A stretch of 10,038 nt of DNA from Promethearchaeota archaeon (GTDB taxonomy: Archaea; Asgardarchaeota; Lokiarchaeia; Sigyniarchaeales; SOKP01). The notes under the pieces were generated by a model. It saw only the letters and a program-made list of their open reading frames with translations, made no database searches and was not told the DNA's origin. The stretch spans positions 1 through 10,038 of the forward strand of contig DXJM01000111.1 in the NCBI GenBank assembly GCA_019057355.1. The letters are read 5' to 3'. Positions 1 to 6,017 of this stretch are shown here, in pieces. Positions within the stretch are counted from its first letter, which is position 1; the number at the start of each line of letters is the position of its first letter. Position numbers and translations under genes: made by a program.

Positions 1-90
1 ATAGAGTTCTCAAATTTCATATAATTTAATAATTTAATAAAAAAATCCATTAAAGTTAAATGAACGGTATTGTCTAATTTATACATTTAA

Positions 91-103
91 ATAAAAAAAC
101 TCA
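91..103 (-). terminator. T-rich tract after the minus-strand regulator gene
   Basis: On the minus strand, a run of seven T (positions 93-99) lies about 30 bases beyond the stop codon at 128-130. A second T7 run lies at 39-45. Archaeal RNA polymerase commonly terminates at such U-rich tracts without needing a hairpin. The position fits, but T runs are common in DNA this AT-rich, so this is only a candidate. Confidence 0.3.
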
Positions 104-127
104 CTTTATTAATAACTTAAAATGAAA

Positions 128-1309
128 TTAGACAAGATAAAGTCTATAAATGAAAAGCTTCCAAACTACAGGAATTTCAACTTTAAAGTAATTTTCTACA
201 ATTTCCACCAGGAAATTAATGTATTGTATTGATAATTTTACTTTAAAAGTACTTTCAAAACCATTAAAAATCATTTTTGAGTCAACTTCTTTTAAATTCT
301 TGTTTTCAATTATTTTCTTTAATTCTTCTGCAAGTTCTTCTGAAAAGAGAAATGCTTTTTTAATTTGACTTCTAAGAGCATTTAAACTACTTTTATTACT
401 CTGATATTCACCATAAAATTTTCTTACTATGACACTTTCAACTTTTACTTGCTTTTTAGATAAAAAATGGTCTTTATCATTAAAAATTCCACTTTCACCT
501 ATAACTATATGATTTTTAAAAAAATTTTTATTCTTTTGATAAAATGCATTTGAAACAATTCGCGGAAATTCAATTTCAAAAGAATCGCGAAATATAAATT
601 CAAAAAAACTCAATAAAGGATTGTGTAGAAAATTTTTATCTGTTAATATTAATACTTTTTTGTTAAGAATAACAGCATGAATTATATAAGCCAAAACAAG
701 CGGATTTAAGTATTCTTTTATTAAATCAACATCTAATATATCAGAATCAAGATTATCATCACTTGGAATTCCTTCAATGTCAATTTGAGGGAGAAGCAAT
801 TCAAAATCAAACGAAATCTTTATAGAACAATTTTCGTCCAAATCAAATGTATTATATTCCAAAATATCAAGTTTAATTTCCCTACTAAGAATATCGGATA
901 ATTTTTTTTCAATCAATCCAGAAATGAGGTAGAAATAATAGAGATAATCATTAGATATTTCATGCTTATCCGAATCGATGAATGTTATTACCACCTTTTT
1001 ATTTTTTTTATCTATATCTACATCTGACACGATCAATGTATCATGTATGATATTGAAGTAACGAAAATAATTTCCAATTGATTCAATGATCGTTTCATCT
1101 GATTCATACTTTAAATTTTTTAAAAGGTCAAGATCTTCTCGAGAAAAGGGTATTTTCGTTGAATCCGCGATTTTTCTACCAAATTCTTGGAATAAATCTT
1201 CTTTATTTGGGATTGCGGCTTTTAAATTTACTAACAGACCTTTAAAAACCGACATTATTACTTCTTTATTCAAATTACTTTCTTCTTGAGAAAAATAAAG
1301 AGTATACAT
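128..1309 (-). CDS. Sensor-like protein of unknown function, probably the C-terminal part of a frameshifted winged-HTH regulator
   Basis: This is a 393-residue soluble protein rich in Lys, Ile and acidic residues, with no signal peptide or clear membrane span. No family is certain. Residues about 35-170 resemble by eye a V4R-type ligand-binding domain: DLFQEFGRKIA near 38-48, a helix with SGLIEKKLSDIL at 130-141, then a strand with NCSIKISFDFE at 160-170. Residues 195-300 form a second helix/strand region containing LNKKVLILTD (215-224) and HIVIGE (267-272), and the tail (about 310-393) is helical. The annotated ATG lies two bases after the stop of the upstream HTH ORF, and its first residues, MYTLYFS, look like the second strand of that ORF's wing. 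The true product is therefore probably a fusion of about 450 residues. If it is independent, Met19 (MSVFKG, codon at 1253-1255), preceded by AAAGAAG, is an alternative start. Function is unknown; transcriptional sensing is an inference from the HTH link. Confidence 0.65.
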   Translation of the reverse strand: MYTLYFSQEESNLNKEVIMSVFKGLLVNLKAAIPNKEDLFQEFGRKIADSTKIPFSREDLDLLKNLKYESDETIIESIGNYFRYFNIIHDTLIVSDVDIDKKNKKVVITFIDSDKHEISNDYLYYFYLISGLIEKKLSDILSREIKLDILEYNTFDLDENCSIKISFDFELLLPQIDIEGIPSDDNLDSDILDVDLIKEYLNPLVLAYIIHAVILNKKVLILTDKNFLHNPLLSFFEFIFRDSFEIEFPRIVSNAFYQKNKNFFKNHIVIGESGIFNDKDHFLSKKQVKVESVIVRKFYGEYQSNKSSLNALRSQIKKAFLFSEELAEELKKIIENKNLKEVDSKMIFNGFESTFKVKLSIQYINFLVEIVENYFKVEIPVVWKLFIYRLYLV

Positions 1310-1311
1310 TC

Positions 1312-1479
1312 CTATTTTTTTTTATAAATAACTTCTTCATCTTCAAGTAAAGCAAGGTATTTATAAACAGTAGTTCGACTTATTTCAACCTTATCTGCAA
1401 TATCAGTTACTGTTAAACCAAATGAGTTTTCAACAATACATTCATATATTTTCTTTTTATAATCTATTTCTCTACCCAT
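1312..1479 (-). CDS. Winged helix-turn-helix DNA-binding domain, truncated at the wing
   Basis: This 55-residue ORF starts at ATG 1479 and ends at TAG 1312-1314. It reads as a compact winged HTH of the broad ArsR/MarR-like kind. Helix 1 is around KKKIYECIVEN (8-18). GLTVTDIADKVEIS (21-34) gives helix 2 and the turn. The recognition helix is RTTVYKYLALLEDEEV (35-50), followed by the first wing strand VIYKKK. The protein stops exactly where a wing hairpin should turn, at a run of nine A. In the next frame the sequence continues IGMYTLYFS, a typical second wing strand, straight into the downstream 393-residue ORF. I read it as the N-terminal domain of that protein, split by a single-base indel. 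No Shine-Dalgarno sequence precedes the ATG. An alternative is a genuine two-gene, translationally coupled arrangement. Confidence 0.72.
   Translation of the reverse strand: MGREIDYKKKIYECIVENSFGLTVTDIADKVEISRTTVYKYLALLEDEEVIYKKK
1315..1323 (-). other. A9 homopolymer at the probable frameshift
   Basis: The minus strand reads TAT, then nine A, then TAGGAATG. With nine A, the HTH ORF ends in Lys-Lys-Lys-stop. With ten, the frame continues Lys-Lys-Lys-Ile-Gly-Met into the 393-residue ORF. The run could be a sequencing or assembly error, a true mutation, or a slippery site that is read both ways. Confidence 0.6.
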
Positions 1480-1518
1480 TCCATTATTTGATATTATCCA
1501 TATTATTTTAATGATTTG

Positions 1519-1525
1519 TATATAT
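1519..1525 (-). promoter_or_regulatory. Candidate TATA element for the winged-HTH gene
   Basis: The minus strand carries ATATATA about 40 bases upstream of the ATG at 1479. An archaeal TATA box about 25 bases before the transcription start would place initiation near 1496 and give a short leader. AT-rich context makes chance matches likely. Confidence 0.28.
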
Positions 1526-1678
1526 GGAGGATTTAATTTTTTAGGTTATAAGACTGATTCCACTTTTATTGTATATAATTTTCTTAAATTTGTAAATAAA
1601 GCAATAGAAATTTCATTTCAAAAAAAGGATTCAAGATTCTGGAAAATTCTTTCATTCTTTAGAAATAACTAAAAATAA

Positions 1679-1867
1679 CAACGACGTGACAATTGTTTTT
1701 GTTGATAGACACGATTTATTTATTAATGTTCATTTCTTCAATAAGTTCTATGATTCAATTCAGAAGTTAAACAATTTTCCAAAAATCGGAAAAATTGTCC
1801 CTGAAACTAGTTTTCATCCGTAAGGGAGATCGTTTTCCAAAATTATCGGATGATTAATAGATTTATT
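1679..1867 (+). pseudogene. Decayed RelE/ParE-family toxin remnant
   Basis: Two adjacent plus-strand frames together spell the second half of a RelE/ParE-type toxin. In the first frame (about 1686-1820) the codons give VDRHDLFI, then KFYDSIQKLNNFPKIG and KIVPE, the family's usual long helix followed by the F-P-x-x-G-x-x-x-P-E turn. A TAA follows at 1821-1823. The next frame, from 1823, gives REIVFQNYRMI, which is the conserved R-E-I...N-Y-R strand pair of the same fold. One extra T near 1821 would join the halves as HP-L-REIVFQNYR. A second break is likely at 1691-1692, where removing one A joins RRD to IVFVDRHD. No start codon, no convincing N-terminal third and no antitoxin gene are visible. 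The 3' end runs into the end of cofE on the other strand. Family toxins are mRNA interferases or gyrase poisons, but this copy should be inactive. Confidence 0.68.
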
Positions 1868-2657
1868 AGGACTTCTTCAATTTTTGTTTTTTTTGAAGAT
1901 ATTGTGAGAAAATATTCATGTACAAGCATTCTTCAGGCGGCATTTCGGTTTTTGTTTGAGGATTTTCCGTGAAATTAACTTGAACATCTCTAATGATAAC
2001 AATTGGCGTTTGTTGATTTCCTTCACCAAGCAAGAATTGTGCAGCACTTGCTAGATCATCAGCAACGGCACGTTTTGTTATTTCTAAGGGTCTATTGAAT
2101 AAATCTGGTTGTCCGATACAATCCTCGATTGGTTCAAATCCCGCCGTTGCTATGGCTATTCCTATAGTTCCGACTCTGAGAGGTTGAACTCGAGAATCTG
2201 CGATTATGATTCCTAATTCTTCTAGTTCAAACACTTTTTTCAAAGCGTTCCAATATTCCCAAACAACAGTCTCAAGTTTGGATGGTAACAAAACTACGTT
2301 GTTAGATCCCGCATTTGATTGATCAATTCCCGCATTTGCAATCAGGATATCACGTGTTTTAACAAGAATTACGTGTTTTAATCCACCCAATATAAGCGAC
2401 GATTCTTGCAGTATCAATTCCACAAATCGATCATCCATGGCATATTTTTTTGCTAATTTTTTAGCTTTTTTTGAAATATCCTTAACTTCAGAGAGGTTTA
2501 TAACCCTCCCTTGTGAAGTAGCAATTACTTTTTCTGAAATTACAACGATATCCCTTTCTTTTAACACGATTTTTGATTCCTTGATGCTTTTAATAATAAT
2601 TTCGAGAAGTGGATCATTTTTCTTTATTATTGGTAACTTTAGCGAAAAGAGTTGCAT
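1866..2657 (-). CDS. cofE: Coenzyme F420-0:L-glutamate ligase
   Basis: CofE uses GTP to add glutamate residues to F420-0, first by the alpha and then the gamma linkage, giving the tail of the hydride carrier F420 in the cytoplasm. The 263-residue length matches single-domain archaeal CofE (about 250). The bacterial FbiB form has an extra C-terminal domain that is absent here. Family signatures run in order: ISEKVIATSQGRV (40-52), the nucleotide/metal-site motif IANAGIDQSN (106-115), IIADSRVQPLRVGTIGIAI (151-169), AGFEPIEDCIGQPDLF (172-187) and ADDLASAAQFLLGEG (199-213). The last about 25 residues are a Lys-rich helix with no obvious counterpart in the core. The ATG at 2655-2657 sits a few residues before the first conserved strand and has no Shine-Dalgarno sequence. 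The gene is transcribed divergently from the dihydropteroate synthase-like gene, which fits a cofactor-synthesis locus. Its 3' end abuts the toxin pseudogene. Confidence 0.93.
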   Translation of the reverse strand: MQLFSLKLPIIKKNDPLLEIIIKSIKESKIVLKERDIVVISEKVIATSQGRVINLSEVKDISKKAKKLAKKYAMDDRFVELILQESSLILGGLKHVILVKTRDILIANAGIDQSNAGSNNVVLLPSKLETVVWEYWNALKKVFELEELGIIIADSRVQPLRVGTIGIAIATAGFEPIEDCIGQPDLFNRPLEITKRAVADDLASAAQFLLGEGNQQTPIVIIRDVQVNFTENPQTKTEMPPEECLYMNIFSQYLQKKQKLKKS

Positions 2658-2855
2658 GTCAAGAATTCAAATATTCCATTTCTTAAATGAATTCCCTTGG
2701 TACTAAAATGGGTGAACTAACTTTCATTTGTTCTAAAATACCATCTTTAATAAAAGGACTCTCTGAAATTTCTCTATAATGTTATGAATTAGATACTTTT
2801 AATTATTATACCTAATTTTTAATAATTGATTAAAAAACTCGTTGTCTTTTTCATA
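2658..2855. promoter_or_regulatory. Divergent promoter region between cofE and the dihydropteroate synthase-like gene
   Basis: These 198 bases must hold the promoters for both outward-facing genes. The stretch at 2796-2820 (a run of T and A containing AATTATTATA) could supply the TATA element for the plus-strand gene. I see no convincing operator or riboswitch structure. A 23-codon ORF at 2708-2779 is too short and too isolated to call. Confidence 0.4.
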
Positions 2856-3722
2856 ATGAATGATATTAATGCGAAATTTTTCAATAGTTCTCTTGAAATC
2901 GGAGATGATCATCCAACTATTATTATGGGTGTACTAAATTTAAGTCCCGAATCTTTTTATAGACATTCTGTATATGAAAATCCTCTTTCTTTAGAAGAAG
3001 CCATCACTATAATGATAAATAATGGTGCTACAATGTTAGATTTAGGTGCTCGCTCTACGGCACCTTGGACAAAAGGGATAACGGTTGAAGAAGAACTCAA
3101 ACGAGTCATCCCCGCAATGAATCTTGCTTGCAGTATTATTCCTAAAGACATTACGCTTTCAATTGATACTCAATACCGATCTGTTGCAGAAAAGGTTTAT
3201 GAGATTTCTCTGAGCCATGACCGGAATTTAGTAGTAAACGATGTAAGCTGCTTGAAAACAGACCCATCTCTTCAAGACTTTCTCATTGAACACCATCTAC
3301 CTGTTATTTTGATGGCCTCTAGAAGGATTCCGGGAGATTTATGCACGATTGAAGAGGTTATTGAACAATTTAAGCTAACAATACATGAATTAGAAAATCG
3401 TGGATATGATGAAGATCTTATCATTTTAGATCCCGGTATAGGTAAATGGATTGAACAAAAAATCCATAAATATGATTTAAAATTAATAGCTAATTTAGAA
3501 AAACTCAGAATTCTTTCAAAACCCATATTAGTAGCCATTTCAAGAAAATCATTTATTGGTACGACCCTAAATATTCCCGAACCCGAAAATAGACTTAATG
3601 GTACTCTTTCTGCAACTTCAATAGCTATTTTTAACGGTGCTCATATCATCCGGACTCACGATGTAAATGTTCAAATAATTGAAATGGCAAAAATGGCCAA
3701 GGAGATTAGACGAAGTAAATAA
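2856..3722 (+). CDS. Dihydropteroate synthase-like protein (archaeal type)
   Basis: This enzyme belongs to the pterin-binding TIM-barrel family that couples 6-hydroxymethyl-dihydropterin diphosphate to an arylamine in folate or methanopterin synthesis. The 288-residue length fits. Motifs in order: IIMGVLNLSPESF (22-34), MLDLGARSTAP (60-70), LSIDT (101-105), VVNDVSC (126-132), LDPGIGKW (191-198), ISRKSFIG (228-235, the Ser-Arg-Lys signature) and IIRTHDV (264-270). All the barrel positions expected to bind the pterin (the Asp pairs, Asn129, Lys231, Arg266) look intact. The bacterial G-E-S-T-R-P-G loop is G-A-R-S-T-A-P-W here, as I recall for archaeal homologues, so the second substrate may be an archaeal arylamine rather than plain p-aminobenzoate. 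I chose ATG 2856; a TTG at 2826 would add ten hydrophobic residues and lies outside the conserved domain. No Shine-Dalgarno sequence is seen. The symbol folP is withheld because the substrate is uncertain. Confidence 0.87.
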   Translation: MNDINAKFFNSSLEIGDDHPTIIMGVLNLSPESFYRHSVYENPLSLEEAITIMINNGATMLDLGARSTAPWTKGITVEEELKRVIPAMNLACSIIPKDITLSIDTQYRSVAEKVYEISLSHDRNLVVNDVSCLKTDPSLQDFLIEHHLPVILMASRRIPGDLCTIEEVIEQFKLTIHELENRGYDEDLIILDPGIGKWIEQKIHKYDLKLIANLEKLRILSKPILVAISRKSFIGTTLNIPEPENRLNGTLSATSIAIFNGAHIIRTHDVNVQIIEMAKMAKEIRRSK

Positions 3723-3800
3723 TCCTCAAGCAAATTTAATAATAGCTTATCTTTAACATTTCAGGCAATTGCAGGGCTAACAGCAAATATTGAATTATAA

Positions 3801-3821
3801 TTTAATAAAATATTCATTAAA
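3801..3821. repeat. Imperfect 21-base AT palindrome between the dihydropteroate synthase-like gene and gyrB
   Basis: Outer arms TTTAAT and ATTAAA pair perfectly, with further partial pairing inside. It lies about 80 bases after the upstream stop and 170 before gyrB. It could be a weak transcript end or a protein-binding site, or chance in AT-rich DNA. Confidence 0.22.
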
Positions 3822-3912
3822 TTCTATTTCTTAAGAATTTGAACTCATTTCTCAATTTCTTAACCTTTTCAATGAATTAGAAATGTTAACATAATATTAT
3901 AAGGATGGCAAT

Positions 3913-3922
3913 ACATATATAT
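3913..3922 (+). promoter_or_regulatory. Candidate TATA box for the gyrBA operon
   Basis: ACATATATAT stands about 72-81 bases before the gyrB ATG. Initiation about 25 bases downstream would leave a leader of roughly 45 bases containing the ribosome-binding site. A second AT block at 3959-3967 is too close to the start to allow both a normal archaeal start site and the Shine-Dalgarno sequence. Confidence 0.33.
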
Positions 3923-3978
3923 CATGTAAACCGATAAAATTTCATTTCAGATGATTTTTTTATATTTACTAATAATAT

Positions 3979-3988
3979 AAGGAAAGGG
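3979..3988 (+). promoter_or_regulatory. Purine-rich ribosome-binding site of gyrB
   Basis: AAGGAAAGGG ends five bases before the ATG at 3994 and supports that start. It is the clearest Shine-Dalgarno-like site in the window; cofE, the dihydropteroate synthase-like gene and gyrA lack one. Confidence 0.55.
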
Positions 3989-3993
3989 ATCTA

Positions 3994-5985
3994 ATGGCTA
4001 AGAAAAAATCTTCACCTATAAATACTGATTATGACGCCGATGATATTCAAGTTTTGAAGGGTTTAGAAGGCGTGAGAAAGCGTCCAGCAATGTATATTGG
4101 TGACACGAGCAAAAAAGGGCTTCAACATTTAGTTTTTGAAGTTTTAGACAATTGTGTAGATGAAGCAATGGCGGGATATGCAACAAAAATTAAAGTTATA
4201 TTTTTTGAGAATAATCAAGTCCAAATTTCTGACAATGGGAGAGGTATCCCAATTGATGAACATCCTGAATTTAAAAAACCTGCTATTGAAGTTATAATGG
4301 AATATTTACATTCAGGTGGTAAATTTGACAAAAAATCCTATAAAATTTCAGGAGGTCTCCATGGTGTTGGACTTTCAGTAGTAAATGCATTGACAGAAAA
4401 ACTTGAAGTTCAAATACGGAGAGATGGAGTCATATACAAGCAAATATTTTCAAGGGGAAGTAAAATAACTGAACCAGAGATTACTGAAATTAATGGTGAA
4501 TCTAAAACAGGAACAAAAATAACATTTTATCCTGATCCAGAAATATTTGAGTTTGATCCTTCTGAAAGAATCTTTAATTTTTCGACAATAGCCAACCGGA
4601 TGAGGGAATTAGCATTTTTAACTCCACAAGCAAAATTTGAGATTTTCGATGAGCTTACGGAAGAAAATGAAGAATACCAATATGAAGGAGGGATTAAGGA
4701 ATTTGTTTCCTATTTAAACAAGGATAAACAACTCCTCCATTCCGATATCATCCAAATTAATGATATTTATGAAGAAGAAGATGGTTTCACCACTTATGTA
4801 GATATTGCAATGCAATATAACCAAGGATATCAGTCTAATATTTTAACTTACGCCAATACTATCAATACGCTCGAAGGAGGAGCGCACCTTACAGGATTTA
4901 AAACAGCCCTTACAAGAACGCTGAATGCATACATAGAGAATGATATGGAGAAAAAATACAAAGATATCGTGCTTAGCGGACCTGATACAAGGGAAGGATT
5001 ATCCGCTGTTGTTTCTGTTAAACTACCTAATCCACAATTTGAGAGTCAAACAAAAATTAAGTTAGGAAATACTGAAATTCGTCAAATCGTAAGCCAAATT
5101 GTCAATGATAAAGTTATGCAATATCTTGAAGAAAATCCGGATTCTGCTAAAAAGATTGTTTTAAAGACAATAAATGCAAAAAAGGCAAGGGATGCCGCAC
5201 AAAAGGCACGCCAAATGATTAGAAGAAAATCAGCTTTAGACAACGCCCGGATGCCTGGAAAATTGGCAGATTGCTCTTCAAATAAGCCCGAAGATTGTGA
5301 AATATTCATCGTAGAAGGCGATTCTGCAGGTGGTTCTGCAAAACAAGGGAGGGATAGAACCTATCAAGCAATTCTCCCCCTTAGAGGTAAAATCTTAAAT
5401 GTAGAAAAAGCACGAATGGATAAAATATTACAAAATAATGAAATTCAAGCAATAATTAAAGCGCTCGGAACGGGAGTTCATGGCATAAGTGAAGAAGAAG
5501 ATGATTTCGATATATCAAAATTGCGATATCACAAGGTTATAATATTTTGTGATGCTGATGTTGACGGGCATCATATTGAAACGTTGCTTCTCACTTTCTT
5601 TTTTCGATACATGCGCCCTTTAATCGACGATGGGTACCTGTACATGGCCGTGCCTCCACTTTATAGAGTTAGTTATAAAAAAACTCAACAATTTGTATAT
5701 TCCGATCAGGAAAAAGAGAAACAAATAGCGGAATTAAAGCAGAAATATGGGTTAAAAAATGCAGAATCCATTAAAGTTCAAAGATATAAAGGATTGGGGG
5801 AAATGAATCCCGATGAGTTGTATGACACGACGATGAATAAGGATACTCGAATTTTAAAAAAGGTAGTTTATGATGATTTTTTAGAACATGATATCATTTT
5901 TAATAAATTGATGGGTCCTGAAGTCAAGGCTCGCAAGAAATTTATCATTCAAAATTACAATAAAGTTAACACGCTTGACATTTAA
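3994..5985 (+). CDS. gyrB: DNA gyrase subunit B
   Basis: GyrB is the ATPase half of the type IIA topoisomerase gyrase, which works with GyrA to introduce negative supercoils. At 663 residues it has the usual length of the short GyrB form and lacks the roughly 165-residue insert of E. coli GyrB. The GHKL ATPase domain (about 15-225) shows EVLDNCVDEA (49-58, catalytic Glu49 and Mg-binding Asn53), SDNGRGIP (79-86) and SGGLHGVGLSVVNAL (119-133). The transducer domain (about 230-400) ends with the Q-T-K loop at 352-354. The TOPRIM domain has IVEGDSAGGSAKQGRDR (439-455, Glu441), PLRGKILNVEKA (462-473) and the metal-binding D-A-D-V-D-G (520-525). The GyrA-contacting tail has RYKGLGEMNPDELYDTTMN (597-615) and a closing LMGPEVKARKKFI. 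The protein looks complete and active. It starts at an ATG with a purine-rich ribosome site and is followed after 32 bases by gyrA, so the two form an operon. Archaeal gyrases are generally considered to be of bacterial origin. Confidence 0.97.
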   Translation: MAKKKSSPINTDYDADDIQVLKGLEGVRKRPAMYIGDTSKKGLQHLVFEVLDNCVDEAMAGYATKIKVIFFENNQVQISDNGRGIPIDEHPEFKKPAIEVIMEYLHSGGKFDKKSYKISGGLHGVGLSVVNALTEKLEVQIRRDGVIYKQIFSRGSKITEPEITEINGESKTGTKITFYPDPEIFEFDPSERIFNFSTIANRMRELAFLTPQAKFEIFDELTEENEEYQYEGGIKEFVSYLNKDKQLLHSDIIQINDIYEEEDGFTTYVDIAMQYNQGYQSNILTYANTINTLEGGAHLTGFKTALTRTLNAYIENDMEKKYKDIVLSGPDTREGLSAVVSVKLPNPQFESQTKIKLGNTEIRQIVSQIVNDKVMQYLEENPDSAKKIVLKTINAKKARDAAQKARQMIRRKSALDNARMPGKLADCSSNKPEDCEIFIVEGDSAGGSAKQGRDRTYQAILPLRGKILNVEKARMDKILQNNEIQAIIKALGTGVHGISEEEDDFDISKLRYHKVIIFCDADVDGHHIETLLLTFFFRYMRPLIDDGYLYMAVPPLYRVSYKKTQQFVYSDQEKEKQIAELKQKYGLKNAESIKVQRYKGLGEMNPDELYDTTMNKDTRILKKVVYDDFLEHDIIFNKLMGPEVKARKKFIIQNYNKVNTLDI

Positions 5986-6017
5986 TAAAAATTATTAAAT
6001 CACATTATTGATTAATC

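Noticed and set aside
1511..1672. A 53-codon plus-strand ORF with ATG at 1511 upstream of the toxin remnant
   Set aside because: It overlaps the likely promoter of the winged-HTH gene, has no recognisable domain and no fitting ribosome site before its ATG. A GGAGG lies inside it at 1526-1530 with no start codon after it. It may be debris of the same toxin module, but I cannot support a gene.
2708..2779. A 23-codon plus-strand ORF in the cofE/dihydropteroate synthase spacer
   Set aside because: Too short, no ribosome site and no family resemblance; such ORFs are expected by chance.
2826..2855. TTG start at 2826 for the dihydropteroate synthase-like gene
   Set aside because: It adds ten hydrophobic residues with no ribosome site; ATG 2856 gives a normal N-terminus ahead of the first conserved strand.
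3723..3800. An in-frame 25-codon extension after the stop of the dihydropteroate synthase-like gene (ending in AIAGLTANIEL)
   Set aside because: The fold already ends before the TAA at 3720-3722 and the length is normal. An open stretch this short is likely by chance, and nothing suggests stop-codon readthrough.
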